A DNA stretch of 64,000 nt, taken from Paralvinella palmiformis. Lineage: Eukaryota; Annelida; Polychaeta; Terebellida; Alvinellidae. Both the position numbers and the translations under genes were made by a program. The notes under the pieces were generated by a model. It searched no databases and was not told where the DNA came from. It worked only from the letters and a program-made list of their open reading frames with translations. The DNA is taken from positions 763,360-827,359 of the forward strand of contig JAODUP010000187.1 in assembly GCA_025642065.1 (NCBI GenBank). The letters are read 5' to 3'. Shown in pieces: positions 51,604 through 64,000 of this stretch; the first letter of the stretch is position 1; each line of letters starts with the position of its first letter.

Positions 51604-53030
51604 TAAAGATAATGATAATGATGATGATAATAATAATAATAATAATAATGTACATTTAATAATGCACTCTTACTAGCAGGAGCCATTCAAATTGGCTCTT
51701 CAGATAATATGTAATATAATAATAATACCACAAATAATATGTCCATAAAAACCCTGTAAGTGATTTAAAAGATAATAATTATTTATCTATCAAAGTGACC
51801 TTCTGCAGGTGTGTTTCTAGGAGAGATTTAAAATTGTCAAGTGGCGAAGCATTTCTAATATCTGCTGGCAACCTATTCCATATTGTGGGGACTGCAACAC
51901 TAAACACCCAATCACCATATAAGTTGAGCCTGGACACTGGTTGTTGCTATAGTATCTGACTGGATGACCTGAGTTTTCGGGATGATTTTCTAATGGAAAC
52001 CAGTTCACAAAGCTATTCTGACGCCATATCATTAAAACATTATAAGGTATTAATAAAATGGATACGCTGTCTAATAGGTAGCCAATGTAGATTTTGAAGA
52101 ATTGGGGTGATATGATCATATTTTCAAGTATTATCACTATGCGAACTGCACTATTCGGCATTCACTGAAGGCAATTTATGTTATAATCAGATATGCCATA
52201 TAACAGGAAGTTACAATAATCTATACGAGATGTAACAAAGGCATGGAATACAGTTACAAGTGCTTCTTGTGTCAAGAATGTTTTAAAACAATGGTTGTTT
52301 TTAAGATGGTAGTAAGCAATTCCGCATACTGATGTTCATAGATGTTAACAGATTGGTCAAAACAACCCTTAGATTTATTACTGACCCATTAGGGGTAATC
52401 GTAGATGCACCCATCTGTAATGTTGGTATCGTTAGGGATTTAACACAATGTGATGATGCCAAATATATAATATTTGTTTTATTATCATTAACTTTTAGAA
52501 GATTTTGAGTCATCTAAAGACGAATATCAGAGGACCGCGAACGGAACCATGTGGTACACCAGATAGCAAAAACTGAACGTCGGATTAAATACCATGATCA
52601 GACACTCTCTGGTACTAAACATGTCTTTTAACTTAGAGAAAAGTAAATTATGGTCAACTGTATCAAATGCAGTATTAATGGCTTACGTTGTTAAATTGAC
52701 ATCATAATAGCATCTTTCACCCGAACCAAGGCTGTTTCAGTGCTGAGACCACTTTTAAAGGCAGACTGTAGTGATTCATTAAGGGTATTATTGATTAAAT
52801 ATTTGTTTAGATGGAAAACAACTGCCATATCTATAACTTTAGATTAAAATGTAAAATATTAGCAGGTTTGTAACTGTTTAGAATATTACAGTCCATAGTG
52901 TTTTTTTTTTTATTAATGGTTTTACAAAGGGCATCTTTCATGGATTTGGGTCACCAATCATCATAATCATCATCATGGATCTTGGGTAAACACCCAGAGA
53001 TAATGATTTATTATCTATATTTGTAATTGA
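51604..53030 (-). pseudogene. 5'-truncated CR1/L2-like LINE copy
   Basis: Begins on the plus strand with GATAATAAT repeats and TTACTAGCAGGAGCCATTCAAA, the inverse of the LINE 3' end. It continues through RT sequence matching 59882-61520 in the same orientation; PSRS-like and GASTITPNGSV (52301-52513) are recognisable. It stops near 53030, inside the region upstream of the RT, so it is a typical 5'-truncated insertion. Internal deletions, including loss of the YADD region, are present. Confidence 0.75.
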
Positions 53031-53032
53031 AG

Positions 53033-53062
53033 AGAGATAGATAGATAGATAGAGTGCTAAAA
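53033..53062. repeat. (GATA)n microsatellite
   Basis: Short GATA run also represented at 29600-29620 in the partner segment. Confidence 0.85.
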
Positions 53063-54225
53063 ATATAGATAGATGGCGTGCGAGAGTGATAGCGAGAGTA
53101 TCAGACCCTACACAAATTTGCTATTACAAAACCATTATTATTGATTAATCAACATAGATAGATAGATGAAGTCTGTTTCTCCATTGCTAATCGATAAAAA
53201 CGTCAATATTTATTTGAAGTTTAAGCCCTTATCCCAGGTCGTTATTATCAACGACTAGCACCGTTGAATGCTTGTCAAGTTGTGTAATCGATTTCTTAAT
53301 TAACTCGCTTTTACTGGCTGGAGATATTGATTCAAACTGCTTTATGTTGTTAACCACTATGTCCATCAACTCGTCAAAACATGGTTGGCTGTAAACTTTT
53401 TTCTAACATCACAATCAATTATAATTCTGCGAAATACCACTTATATTGACTTGACATTTAATGGATTGATGAGAATAAATATCCATTAAACAAAAACCAT
53501 TTTGTCTATTAGAAGTAAAAATAATTTAACTTTTATTACCTTACCCCATTCACTTCCAAACCGATTGAAATCTGTATTCTATCAATTTGTTTCCATTAAT
53601 ACCTTTACATATGAATAAGAAGGTAAAATATACAAGTAAACAGCTAAACATATTGATAGATAACCATACGTATAGACTTCTAAAAACAGATAGACACAGG
53701 GACGGACATACATACTTATAACCAGACAAATAGACAGATAACATCTGGCTTATTTACAAACACTGAGGAAGGGAAAGTCAACCTTGAAAGAGCATTCCAC
53801 TCCCGTTACCTTTCCTCACAACAAATTGATCTGCTTTAACCGTGTCAAGAACTGTCGGTGTCTGTTACTTGAGTGTTACAAAATGGCGTCCGACTTTACC
53901 TATTTACTCTGAGAAGAACACGATTCTGTCATTATGTGAACGATTCGTCTAGATACCATATCTTCGTTATATCCTATAATGCTACCTCTAGCTTTAAATA
54001 TAATGCTACATATAGCTGACTAGCATTCATTTAGTGGTAAATCAGACTACCGAACAAAACATTTACCCGGATCAGCCAGTGTGAAAATCAGTAACGTCTT
54101 GAATTCTGGAACTCCAAAGAGTGAATCATAAACTGATCGGATAATTCAAGGACATATTATCATAACTTGCACTTCGAAGAGATAACTGGAAATTTAGATT
54201 TTACACAAACATGACTCCCACCTAA

Positions 54226-55655
54226 GATTTCTCGTCGTTTGATAAGAGAAGGTACAATTTGGACAACTATTTGTTTTTCAGCCTCTTGCTAGTATGGAAT
54301 ATTTTCACTGACACTGTTCAGCAAGTTACATACTCAGACTTAAATGGTGAACTTCGAGGATTTCCACATGACATCCCTAGCGACGTGGTAAAGATTGAGA
54401 TAAAGAAGTCGAACATTCGTACGATTGATTACATTGAGCCATTTGCTTCATTACGGACGTTTATTTTCACAACTAATGCTTTGGAAGAGTTCCCTAATTT
54501 TAGCAACATCAGCGCAACTGTAAAAGTGATACGATTAACAAACAACAAAATACGTGAGGTACAATTTATTCCTAAGTTGCCATGTTTGGTTACCTTCGAT
54601 CTCAGCGGAAATGATTTGACCGAGATTCCTAATTTGTCCAATGTCAGTACGAGTCTGAAGAGGTTATATCTGTCTAGGAATGACATCATGAAGGTAGAAA
54701 ACCTACCGAAAATTGCAACATTGGAACTGATTAATCTGAGTTACAATTCTTTAACTGAATTTCCAGACCTGACGAATATGGCCGGATCTTTGTATCAGTT
54801 GTATATTGAACAGAATCTTTTTCCAAAAGTGGACAGCTTAAAGAATTGTACGGCTTTAAAAGTTCTCGTCACCGGAGGAAGAAGTTTGGTTGAATTTCCG
54901 GATTTAAGCGATGTGAGTTCGCATTTGGAAGAGTATTACCTGACACACAGCACAATAAGCTCAGTTGGTTACATGCCCAAAATGGTGAAGCTAAAAACAC
55001 TTGTTTTAAATAACAATCAACTGCGGACATTTCCAAATCTGACAAACCTCACTTCCGCCTTGGCTAATTTAGATGTGTCAGAAAATGAAATACGCCACAT
55101 CGAAATGATGCCAAAAATGATTTATCTAGAAGATATCAAATTAAATTCAAATAGACTTACGGAATTTCCAGATTTCTCTAATATTTCAACGACACTCTGT
55201 CGATTAGAACTTTTCAACAATAGAATCAATTACATCCCTGAAAGACGACTGAGCACACTTACATCATTGAACTATTTGGATATAAGAGATAATCCTTTGA
55301 CATCTCTACCTAACTTCTGCTATATGAACACGACACTGGAGCTGCTATTAAATAGCCAGACATTTATCTGTGACTGGCAAATGGTCTTCATTAAGTTGAC
55401 GGAGACATATAATAAAATCGTGTATTCTGACCAACTACCGAGGTGTGATAAACCTTCATACTTTGCTATGAAATCTTGGAAGGAAATTACCGTGTTTGAT
55501 CTGATGAATGAAACAGGTTTGTGATGTATATTTATTATGGGTATAAATATTGTTTCCTGCACTATACTAATCAACACTGACACATTTGCTGCACGAATTA
55601 GTATCAAATTATATATAACATAGTATGAACAGCTTTCATGTTGTATATACAATAC

Positions 55656-55707
<52 letters not shown>

Positions 55708-55962
55708 ATGCTTACAGGTTTGAAAGCAAATGCTGTGAAGGAAGCCAAATTCAAGCAGCTAGATTCAGTAACATGGAATTGTCCATTTGGAATTGAGGAC
55801 ATACTCTATAACATAGGTTCTGTAAGATGTAGTGTACTCTGTGGTAAAAGGAAGAACTGTCTCATGTACTCAGCTAATCAAGGACGATGTGTTCTGACTA
55901 ATCACAAAGAAGGTTTGTTAGAAACATTTAATAATTATGAGAAATGGTATGTCCAATATTGA
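54226..55962 (+). CDS. Secreted LRR protein with PAN/apple-like domain, copy B2; body intact, start unresolved
   Basis: Proposed join 54226..55516 and 55718..55962, phase-1 intron of 201 bases (donor ACAG|GTTTGT, acceptor CTTACAG|). The body gives about 510 residues without a stop: hydrophobic NYLFFSLLLVWNIF, about ten LRRs (LTEFPDLTN, LRTFPNLTN and similar), and a cap with NFCYMNTT, FICDW and RCDKP cysteines. The exon 2 domain has Cys in NCPFG, RCSVLC, NCLMY and RCVLTNH, ending KWYVQY. There is no transmembrane segment, so it is probably extracellular. The only upstream in-frame ATG (54211) is followed after three codons by TAA at 54223, where copy B1 has CAA. No other Met precedes the signal stretch. 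Either an upstream exon is spliced to the AAG at 54224-54226, or translation starts at a non-ATG codon, or this copy has lost its start. Function unknown; extracellular recognition is an inference from domain type. Confidence 0.7.
55657..55705. repeat. (TA)n in B2 intron
   Basis: TA run ending about 12 bases before the exon 2 acceptor. Confidence 0.95.
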
Positions 55963-55993
55963 AAAACTTCAACATTATTAAGTTCTTGATTTC

Positions 55994-56004
55994 ACACACA
56001 CACG

Positions 56005-56095
<91 letters not shown>

Positions 56096-56106
56096 CACAC
56101 ACACAC

Positions 56107-56177
<71 letters not shown>

Positions 56178-56225
56178 CACACACACACAACACACACAAC
56201 AACACACAATATATATATATATATA

Positions 56226-56279
<54 letters not shown>
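55994..56279. repeat. (CA)n then (TA)n microsatellite after B2
   Basis: Starts about 30 bases after the B2 stop. CA with occasional AACA breaks, then TA. It differs in length and interruptions from the B1 counterpart, so these tracts change faster than the flank. Confidence 0.95.
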
Positions 56280-56282
<3 letters not shown>

Positions 56283-56338
56283 CCCTAATAATATTTAGTT
56301 AGATGAAGGAACACGTCCTATAATTAATAATTTTGTTG

Positions 56339-56344
56339 AATAAA
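56339..56344 (+). promoter_or_regulatory. Candidate polyadenylation signal of B2
   Basis: AATAAA about 375 bases after the stop, beyond the microsatellite. Identical context in B1 (32902). Confidence 0.3.
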
Positions 56345-58536
56345 TATTATTTATAGGCATGTATATAATTTGTTTTATGAATATATTTCGAATAATTAGT
56401 AACTGTCGGTAAATGGAAAAATCAAGCATGAATACACATAATGGAAAACAAACATATAATTAAAACATAGCGCAGAACATAATTTAATTAGCTTAAAGTT
56501 GATAAAATGTTGCAAGTTCTGAGGTCCATTAATTTATTCGGTAATGACAGCAGTACTTACCAATGGTAATATGTTAAATTAATTTCAGTGGTTTATATAA
56601 ATAGCATGCTACATTTTAGATTTTTGCCTATACCTTACTTGAAATATGCTCAAATACATGACCCATAATCGACAGATCCAATTGTAATTGGCTGGAATTC
56701 TACAATTCTGCCTCTCATTTTCTGAAGCAGATTTTAGTACATCGTTTTATTTGGTTCAATTGACAAGGAACCACCAAGACATTTAGATCTTATCCATACC
56801 AAATACAGTCTAAAAAGACAATATTATATAGTCCTAGATTAAGTAAGGATATATTAATATATAACTTACTGTTATGAATTGTAAACATTTACAATCCCAT
56901 TTTCTTAACTGCAAGGTTAGTCCTGTAATATAATAATCAAGTAACATGATTAATACAAGTGTAATCATAGGAAAAATCAACCAAGTGAGTTTCGTTTATA
57001 TTATGAGGTGATGGTAATCAACACAATCATGTAATAATGGCAAAAATATCAACTTAAATTTATATTATTGTGTCATTTAGTTTATCCACATATTATAACT
57101 TGTTTAATGGCAAGGTCTTATTTTATTGTCATCAATTTACATGGATCTATCTGAGATTAGTGAAAACGATTTAGCTGAGAATATTCTAAGGTAAGAAGGT
57201 TCCTGTTTCCAAGAAAGGTTTATTTGAGTTGACACAGCGCTATGAAATTATGTTTTGATTTGTCTCAATCATACTGAGAAAGCTTATTTGATTAAGCTAG
57301 GATATTTTGCAGAATCATCGATTTTGAAAATAACATCTTAAATATTTTAGGGACTAACCCACGGTTTCATTTTATTTATAATTTTTCTACTTGTATTATC
57401 TTTCCTATAACTTTAATTTATTTAATCAATTTCAACATAAATAACATCAAAAGGAAATAACAGTAAATAATTATTTCATAAGTCGTAAATCCTCAATAAA
57501 TTTTACAACTTTAAAGAAGTTCAATAATTTAATTGAATATGACTATAATTATTTAGTATACAATATATTTTAGGATGGGAAAATGCCAAATAAATAAATC
57601 AAATATTAAAATTAGTACGATTGGTAAATAGAGACTGTAGTATAAATTATAATTTAAAACTGTATACATCCCTGTGTGTTGCGATGGTGTTATGGTATTC
57701 GATTCTGTCAAAAAAGTGTTACATTGGTGGGATTATGATGGTTACTCATTAAAATATATTCTAAACCTGAAGGCCTAAGGAGGTACTCGGCGTTTTAGGT
57801 TTTAAATACACGCAAAGGAATATACAATATGTCATAAATTATTTTCAAATTTAGATTTTCCAGACATTTAATTTTGGTTCAGTAAACGTTCTATTTTGAT
57901 CTTTATATTATTCCAATGAATTTGTCGCTTTTCATATTTCATGCTAATTATACTAATACAACTTTTATGACAGTTGTTTTAATATATCCATTAACAGTAG
58001 GTATTACATGTAGATTACAGAATATATCATAAATGTCAGAGGATGTATTACTAGTTATTGATAATTATTAATAATATGTCTCAGGAAATTGTATTTTTGG
58101 GGGAACTGCTCAACTGTCAGATGAATTACGCCAAAGAAAAAAACATATATTCCGTATTTTTTTAAGTTTAAGTTTTATTAATTTCTACCGTCATCAGATT
58201 TTCGAGGAAAATATGTTCAATAGTCACATCGAACGAGAAATATCTTAAGTTGTCCGGATTCTCACATTCGTCATTCATATAAAAAAAAGACGAAAAATAT
58301 TTAACACAAAAATTACTTTAATAAAAACATGTCTCTCACAAGCGCTGCCAACTAATATTTTTATATTGATGCATCCGGACAGTAAATATTAGATAAAGAA
58401 GGTGGCATTCTGGTGGAAGTAATCTGATCTCGTTGTCAATAACACAATTTAATGGCACAGATATACAGGTAACTGACGTAAATATTGATTTTGTTAAATA
58501 TTTCTATCTTCTTATTTTTGTTCTAACGAAACTTAG
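56345..58536. other. 3' flank of B2, no gene seen
   Basis: Non-coding, near-identical to 32908-35101. No gene or RNA recognised. Confidence 0.6.
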
Positions 58537-59881
58537 ATGATTGGCAGCATTTTAAATAAGATAATTGTTGGTGAAATGAGATGGATCTATTCTTATACTG
58601 TAGCTCGGACTCACATAAAGGTGGGAAAGTCGGCTTATTATTTCGCAATTCTACGAAAAGTGAAAGATTTCTCGTCGTTTGATAAGAGAAGGTACAATTT
58701 GGACAACTATTTGTTTTTCAGCCTCTTGCTAGTATGGAATATTTTCACTGACACTGTTCAGCAAGTTACATACTCAGACTTAAGTGGTGAACTTCGAGGA
58801 TTTCCACATGACATCCCTAGCGACGTGGAAAAGATTGAGATAAAGAAGTCGAACATTCGTACGATTGATTACATTGAGCCATTTGCTTCATTACGGACGT
58901 TTATTTTCACAACTAATGCTTTGGAAGAGTTCCCTAATTTTAGCAACATCAGCGCAACTGTAAAGGTGATACGATTAACAAACAACAAAATATGTCAGTT
59001 ACAATTTATTCCTCAGCTGCCTTATTTGGTTACCTTCAATCTCAGAGGAAATGATTTGACCGAAATTCCTAATTTGTCCAATGTCAGTACGAGTCTGAAC
59101 GGGTTGTATCTATCGAGGAATGACATCATGAAGTTAGAAAACCGATCCAGATGACAACATTGGTACTGGTCAATCTGAGTTACAATTCTTTAACTGAATT
59201 TCCAGACCTAACCAATATTGCCGAATCTTTGTATCAGTTGTATGTTGAACATAATCTTTTTCCAAAAGTGGACAGCTTGAAGAATTGTACGGCTTTACCT
59301 GACACACAGCACAATAAGCTCAGTTGATTACATGCCCAAAGTGGTGAAATTAAAAACATTTGTGTTAAATAAAAATCATCTGCGGGAATTTCCAAGTCTG
59401 ACAAACCTCACTACCATCTGGGCTAATTTAGATTTGTCAGAAAATGAAAAATGCCACTTCGAAATGATGCCAAAAAATTGTTATCTAGAAGATATAAAAT
59501 TAAATTCAAATAGACTTACGGAATTTCCAGATTTCTCTAATATTTCAACAACACTCTGTCGACTAGAACTTTTCAACAATAGAATCAATTACATTCCTGA
59601 AAGACGACTACGCGAACTTACATGGTTGAGTTATTCGGATATGAGAGATAATCATTTGACATTTCTACCTAACCTTTGCTATATGAACAAGTATATGGAA
59701 ATTGCCGTGTTTGATGTGAAAAATGAAACAGGTTTGTGTTGTATATTTCTTGTCGGTTTCAATATTGTTTCCTGCACTACACCAATGAACAACTAACACA
59801 TTTGGTGCATGAATCACTTTGTACCAGTTGAGTTCTTTAGTATAACATTGTGTATGACATAGATGAATAGCTTTCATGTTG

Positions 59882-59933
<52 letters not shown>

Positions 59934-62900
59934 TATATTTAATAAAGCGCCCTTACTAGCAGGAGCCATTCAAAGGCGCTGTACAAATAATATGTAATAT
60001 AATAATACCCCAAATAATATGTCTGTAAAAACCCTGTAATGATTTAAAAAATAATTATTTTTATCTGTGAAAGCGACCTTAAATAGGTGTGTCTTAGAAG
60101 ACACTTAACATTTCCAAGAGACGACGCATTTCTAATATTTGCCGGCAATTTATTCCACAAAGTGTGGGCTGCAACACTAAACGCACAATCACCATATGAC
60201 TTGAGCCGAGACACTGGCACCTGCAATAGTATCTGACTGGATGACCTGAGTTTCGGAATGACTTTCTAATGGAAACCAGTTCACACAGGTATTATGGTGC
60301 CATATCATTAATAGATTTATAAGTTATTAACAGAATCTTAAAATGGATACGCTGTCTGACAGGTAGCCAATGTAGTTTTTGAAGAATTGGGGTGATAAGA
60401 TCATATTTTCTAGTATTTGTTACAATGCGAGCTGCACTATTCTGAATTCACTGAAAGCAATTTATGTTATAATCAGATATGCCATATAACAGGGAGTTAC
60501 AATAGTCTATACGAGATGTAACAAAGTCATCGACTACAGTTACAAGTGATTCTTGTGTCAAGAATGCTTTTAAACAGTGGATGTTCTTAAGATGGTAGTA
60601 GGCAGCTCGGCATACTGATGTGACATATTCATGCATGTTAATATATTGGTCAAATATAACCCCTAGATTTTTTACTAACCCATTAAGGGTAATCGAAGAT
60701 GCACCCATCTGTAATGCTGGTGTCTTTAGGGATTTAACACAATGTGGTGATGCCAAATATAAAATATTTGTTTTATTATCATTTAGTTTTAGAAGATTTT
60801 GAGTCATCCATATCCGAATATCGGCAATACCATGTTCTAAATTCTTCAAGAAAGAGGAGAAATTTCACTCATTGTCAGGATCCAGTGATATATACAGCTG
60901 TGTGTCATCAGCATACAAGTGATAATTAACCCCATATCGCTGCTTAATGATCCCAAGAGTACGGTTATACATTGTGAAAACCAGAGAACCAAGAACTGAA
61001 CCCTGTGGTACACCAGATAATAAAAACTGAATGTTTGATAAAATACCATGAACAGACACTCTCTGGAAGCGTTGTTCCAGATAGGATTTAAACTATTCAA
61101 GTACTTTACCTGACAGACCAAACATGTCTTTTAATCTAGAGAAAAGTACATTATGGTCAACTGTATCAAATGCTGCAGACAGGTCCAGAATAATAAGTAT
61201 TACTAGCTTACCTTGATCAATTGACATCATAATATCATTTTTCACTCGAACCAAGGCTGTTTCAGTGCTGTGATCAATTTTATAGGCAGACTGTAGTGAT
61301 TCATTAAGGTTATTATTGATTAAATATTTGTTTAGATGGAAAGCAACTGCCTTTTCTATAACGTTAGATAAAAATGTAATATTTGAAACAGGTCTGTAAT
61401 TGTTTAGAATATTATAGTCCATAGTGTGGTTTTTTTAATTAATGGTTTACAAGGGCAGCTTTCATGGATCTTGGGAAAACACCCAGAGATAATGATTTAT
61501 TAACTATATTTGTAATTGGGGTCATCAGAACATCCAGACAATCTTTCACAAGTCATGTAGGCATAGAGTCAACTGCACATAAAGCATTAGATGACTTTCC
61601 CAGCAACTGTCTGATATCAGTTTCTGTAAAAGTCTCAAATGTATCCATCATGGTTATGCAGGACTCTTCTACCAATGGTTTACCCTGTGATAAGGTGCTG
61701 GACTGGAACCCACTATGTACATTTAATAAAGTTTGACAGAAGAAGTTATTAAAACAATGGGCCATATCTTTATCTGAGTTGATATTATTTGGGAGAACAG
61801 TTTGACTTTTATGTAATACTTTATTCACAACACTGAAAACAGTCCTTTGATTTCCCTTGGATGCTTTGATCTTTTTATTATAATATTCAGATTTAGCAGA
61901 GGCAAGGGTATTTTTAACAAGAATTTTACTAAATTTGAACATTTCAAAATGAACACAAACTGGTCCTGATCCACAGCCGGTCACAATCCCTTCTGTGTCT
62001 CTTTACAGCCTGTATGTTTTTATTATACCATGGAAGCATTGGTCTGCTTGGCATTTCCTTTGTCCTTAAAGGTGCATGTTGATCTACAATGTATCTCAAT
62101 GTATTATCATAGAGATCCACCAGATGATCCACGCCATCCGGTGGATCCAATACCAGAGAAGAGATTCTCAGATCAGCAAGAAAAGCCTCCTGTCAATTGA
62201 CTTATATCTTCTATATGAAATAACTTTAGCTGAAACAGATTGTTTCTGTAAAGATACATTAATGTCAACAAGGAAATGATCAGACAGCATGGAAGACACA
62301 GACACACCTTTAATCAAATTGTCATCATCATGGGAGATGACAAGATCTAAGATGTGACCATGTATGTGTGTTCTTTCAGGCCATTTGTTTAGTGGGGTGT
62401 AATCGGTAGATAATAGCTACAGGAACACTTATCCCCCCAGATATAAAAGTCAGTTGGTAATTTTCAAAAGACTTAGCCTGAAAATGCAAATGGGTTTCAC
62501 ACTTCAAAGAATCACGGAGAAGAATGCCGACTCCCCCACCTTTTTTGTGAATCCGAGCTGCATGATGGAATGAATATCCAGCTGGAGTCACATCACCAAC
62601 AATTTTCTGGTCTGAAACATTTCCGGTCAGGCAAGTCTCTGTTATGACAAGAGCATCAATATCCATATCTTTAATAACTTCAGATATTTCATCAGATTTA
62701 TTACAGATCGACTGACCAGTTAATAAGACCAATACTTACAATTTGTACAGCTGTGCCATTCTACGGTGTTATTGACACAGCGATCAAATTACTGGCATCA
62801 GACCCAATCTGCTTTGGATGTTTTCCACTACGTGGGCACATTGCTAAGCAAATGGTATTACCACCTTAGGGTTGTAATGCAAACAACTGATCTCTAGTAT

Positions 62901-63215
62901 AATTCATTATAATCATAGAAATAGAATAAGTGAAAAATTAAGAAAAATAAATAAAAACAAAACATACACAAGAAAAAACCGAGTTCTTATGGGAAACACT
63001 AGAGCGGGCGATAATATAAGGCGTCAGTCAAATGAGCAGTTAAAAAGAAAATACAAGAAATACAAAATAATAAAATATAATCAATTTATATTAATATAAA
63101 TTAAATCTAAATTACATAATATGCAAAATACACCAGTTTCATTGGTATAACTTATCTAATAGCTGAACTATCCGAGAAATATTCCGGTGCCATTATATCG
63201 AGAGCCGGTCATACT
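59882..63215 (-). mobile_element. Full-length-sized CR1/L2-like LINE inserted in the B3 intron
   Basis: About 3.3 kb, with both ends matching the plus-strand copy at 22346-25664. The 3' end is the (AAT)n at 59885-59931 next to AATAAAGCGCCCTTACTAGC. The 5' end, read on the plus strand, is GGTCATACTTTG near 63215. Minus-strand coding pieces in order: endonuclease 62732-62376 (DMDIDALVITET, GGGVGILLRDSLKCETHL); linker 62150-61553; RT 61422-60865 ([41 protein letters not shown] with YADD at 60915-60904); RT C-terminus 60849-60448; and a terminal piece 60226-60044. It is better preserved than the plus-strand copy, with only a few frameshifts. It is inactive as it stands. Confidence 0.85.
59885..59931. 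repeat. (AAT)n tail of the minus-strand LINE
   Basis: Pure AAT/ATA run next to the LINE 3' end. Confidence 0.9.
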
Positions 63216-63229
63216 TTGTTCATACTGCA

Positions 63230-63233
<4 letters not shown>

Positions 63234-63275
<42 letters not shown>
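63234..63275. repeat. (TA)n in B3 intron
   Basis: TA run directly before TCATGCTTACAG, the B3 exon 2 acceptor, at the same relative position as in gene A, B1 and B2. Confidence 0.95.
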
Positions 63276-63276
<1 letters not shown>

Positions 63277-63570
63277 TGCTTACAGATTTGAAAGGAAATG
63301 GTGTAAAGGAAGCCTCATTCAAGGAAGTACATTCAGTAACATGGAATTGTACATTTCGAATTGATGACATGCGCTAAAACATAAGTTCTGTGAGATGTAG
63401 TGTACTCTGTTGTAAACGGAAGAACTGTCTCATGTAATCAGCTAACAAAAGACGATGTGTTCCGACAAATCACAAAGTAAGTTTGATAGAAACACTTAAT
63501 AACTATGATAAATGGTAAGTCCAATATTGAAATACTTCAACAGTATAACGTTCTTGATTTAATTAATAAA

Positions 63571-63669
63571 TTACACACATACTCACAAACACACACACTC
63601 ACACATGTAAACACACGCAGACACACATGCACACACACGCACACGCACACACACGCACACACACACATA

Positions 63670-63723
<54 letters not shown>

Positions 63724-63741
63724 CACACACACATACACACA
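63571..63741. repeat. (CA)n microsatellite after B3
   Basis: Imperfect CA tract starting about 40 bases after the B3 exon 2 end and running into R1 copy 6. Confidence 0.95.
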
Positions 63742-64000
63742 TTCAAGATTAGCTCTAATCTGCTTGTCATAAATAACATTTAAGAACTACAATAGCAGAC
63801 GTTAGGTCAGGTTTGAAAATGATAACATAGTTCAAACAGTATAGAAGCTATGACGCTCTATTAATCTAAATAGTAGTTGCTTCGTGACGCCTGCCCGTTG
63901 TAAAAGCTGATCTTTGAAGACAGTGACAATTGGGTTATATGGTTTATATAGTATTGTTTTGAAGAAATATACATCAACCGAAAAATAGCTATAAATAGGC
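63742..64000 (+). repeat. Composite repeat R1, copy 6 (B'-C), cut by the window end
   Basis: ATTCAAGATTAGCTCTAATC to CTATAAATAGG matches 12867-13190 with a small internal deletion near 63862. Confidence 0.8.

Larger units (their letters stand above)
54023..58663. repeat. Near-identical duplicated block, copy 2 (partner 30540-35234)
   Basis: Carries LRR copy B2 and its 3' flank. It ends at a sharp junction at 58663/58664, where B3 LRR sequence starts. In the partner the equivalent position continues into unrelated sequence. Confidence 0.9.
58664..63530 (+). pseudogene. LRR-PAN gene copy B3, broken and split by a LINE
   Basis: Exon 1 (58664-59731) starts GATTTCTCGTCG at the same point as B2's 54226 and is almost identical to B2 for about 330 bases, then clearly diverged. 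A frameshift ends the first frame at a TGA near 59152. About 80 bases, including one LRR, are missing near 59297, with shared TTA at the deletion ends. About 150 bases covering the cap cysteines are missing near 59688. Exon 1 ends at a GTTTGT donor (59732). The intron holds a minus-strand LINE (59882-63215) and a (TA)n run. Exon 2 (63286-63530) keeps the PAN-like cysteine pattern but has in-frame stops at 63375, 63435 and 63516. An ATG at 58537 in the upstream flank reads in frame into the exon, but only through the duplication junction. Confidence 0.85.

Noticed and set aside
54259..54261. TTG at 54259 as a normal start codon of B2
   Set aside because: Nuclear animal genes rarely start with TTG, and in B1 the same leucine lies inside an ATG-initiated frame.
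61464..62279. Plus-strand open frames across 61.4-62.3 kb
   Set aside because: They are antisense shadows of the minus-strand LINE.

Overview
This is a non-coding-rich, AT-rich animal genome window. There are no operons or ribosome-binding sites. Genes have introns with GT..AG boundaries, dinucleotide microsatellites (CA, TA) are abundant and long, and most recognisable coding sequence is decayed transposable element. Several LINE lineages, a MULE relic, hAT-like MITEs and secreted leucine-rich-repeat (LRR) genes together suggest a marine or aquatic invertebrate, most likely a mollusc or another lophotrochozoan. The species cannot be fixed from sequence alone.

The genes of interest are a small family of two-exon, secreted-looking proteins. 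Exon 1 encodes a signal peptide, about ten LRRs arranged as alternating pairs, and a cysteine-containing C-terminal cap. A phase-1 intron carrying a (TA)n tract follows. Exon 2 encodes a short five-cysteine domain resembling PAN/apple modules and then the stop codon. Member A (2373-4333) is complete. Member B1 (30727-32484) has several frameshifts and stops. Member B2 (54226-55962) has an intact body but a stop just after its only upstream ATG. Member B3 (58664-63530) is a pseudogene whose intron was invaded by a LINE. A distant LRR fragment (D) lies at 48221-48870. No transmembrane segment is visible, so these look like soluble extracellular recognition proteins; function is inferred only.

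Layout: 0.8-1.6 kb, copy of a composite unclassified repeat (R1). 2.3-4.3 kb, gene A. 6.5-12.0 kb, relics of a MULE transposase and two CR1/L2-like LINEs, one split by a hAT-like MITE. 12.2-13.3 and 19.1-20.0 kb, more R1 copies with minisatellite and a very long CA tract. 15.9-17.0 kb, LTR-like piece and hAT-like MITEs. 21.4-25.7 kb, two CR1/L2-like LINE copies, one near full length. 27.8-35.2 kb, first copy of a large duplicated segment with B1. 36-37.4 kb, LINE scraps. 38.5-44.0 kb, minus-strand L1/Tx1-like LINE with ORF1 and ORF2. 45.4-47.2 kb, R1 pieces. 48.2-49.9 kb, LRR fragment D and an LTR-like piece. 49.9-58.7 kb, second copy of the large duplicated segment with B2, followed directly by B3 (58.7-63.5 kb) containing a minus-strand full-length LINE. 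63.7-64.0 kb, R1.

The most notable signal is the combination of an LRR + PAN-like architecture with local duplication, sharp changes in between-copy similarity, mosaic sequence patches and complementary lesions. This is a picture of a rapidly rearranging gene family, with assembly or haplotype duplication as the main alternative explanation.
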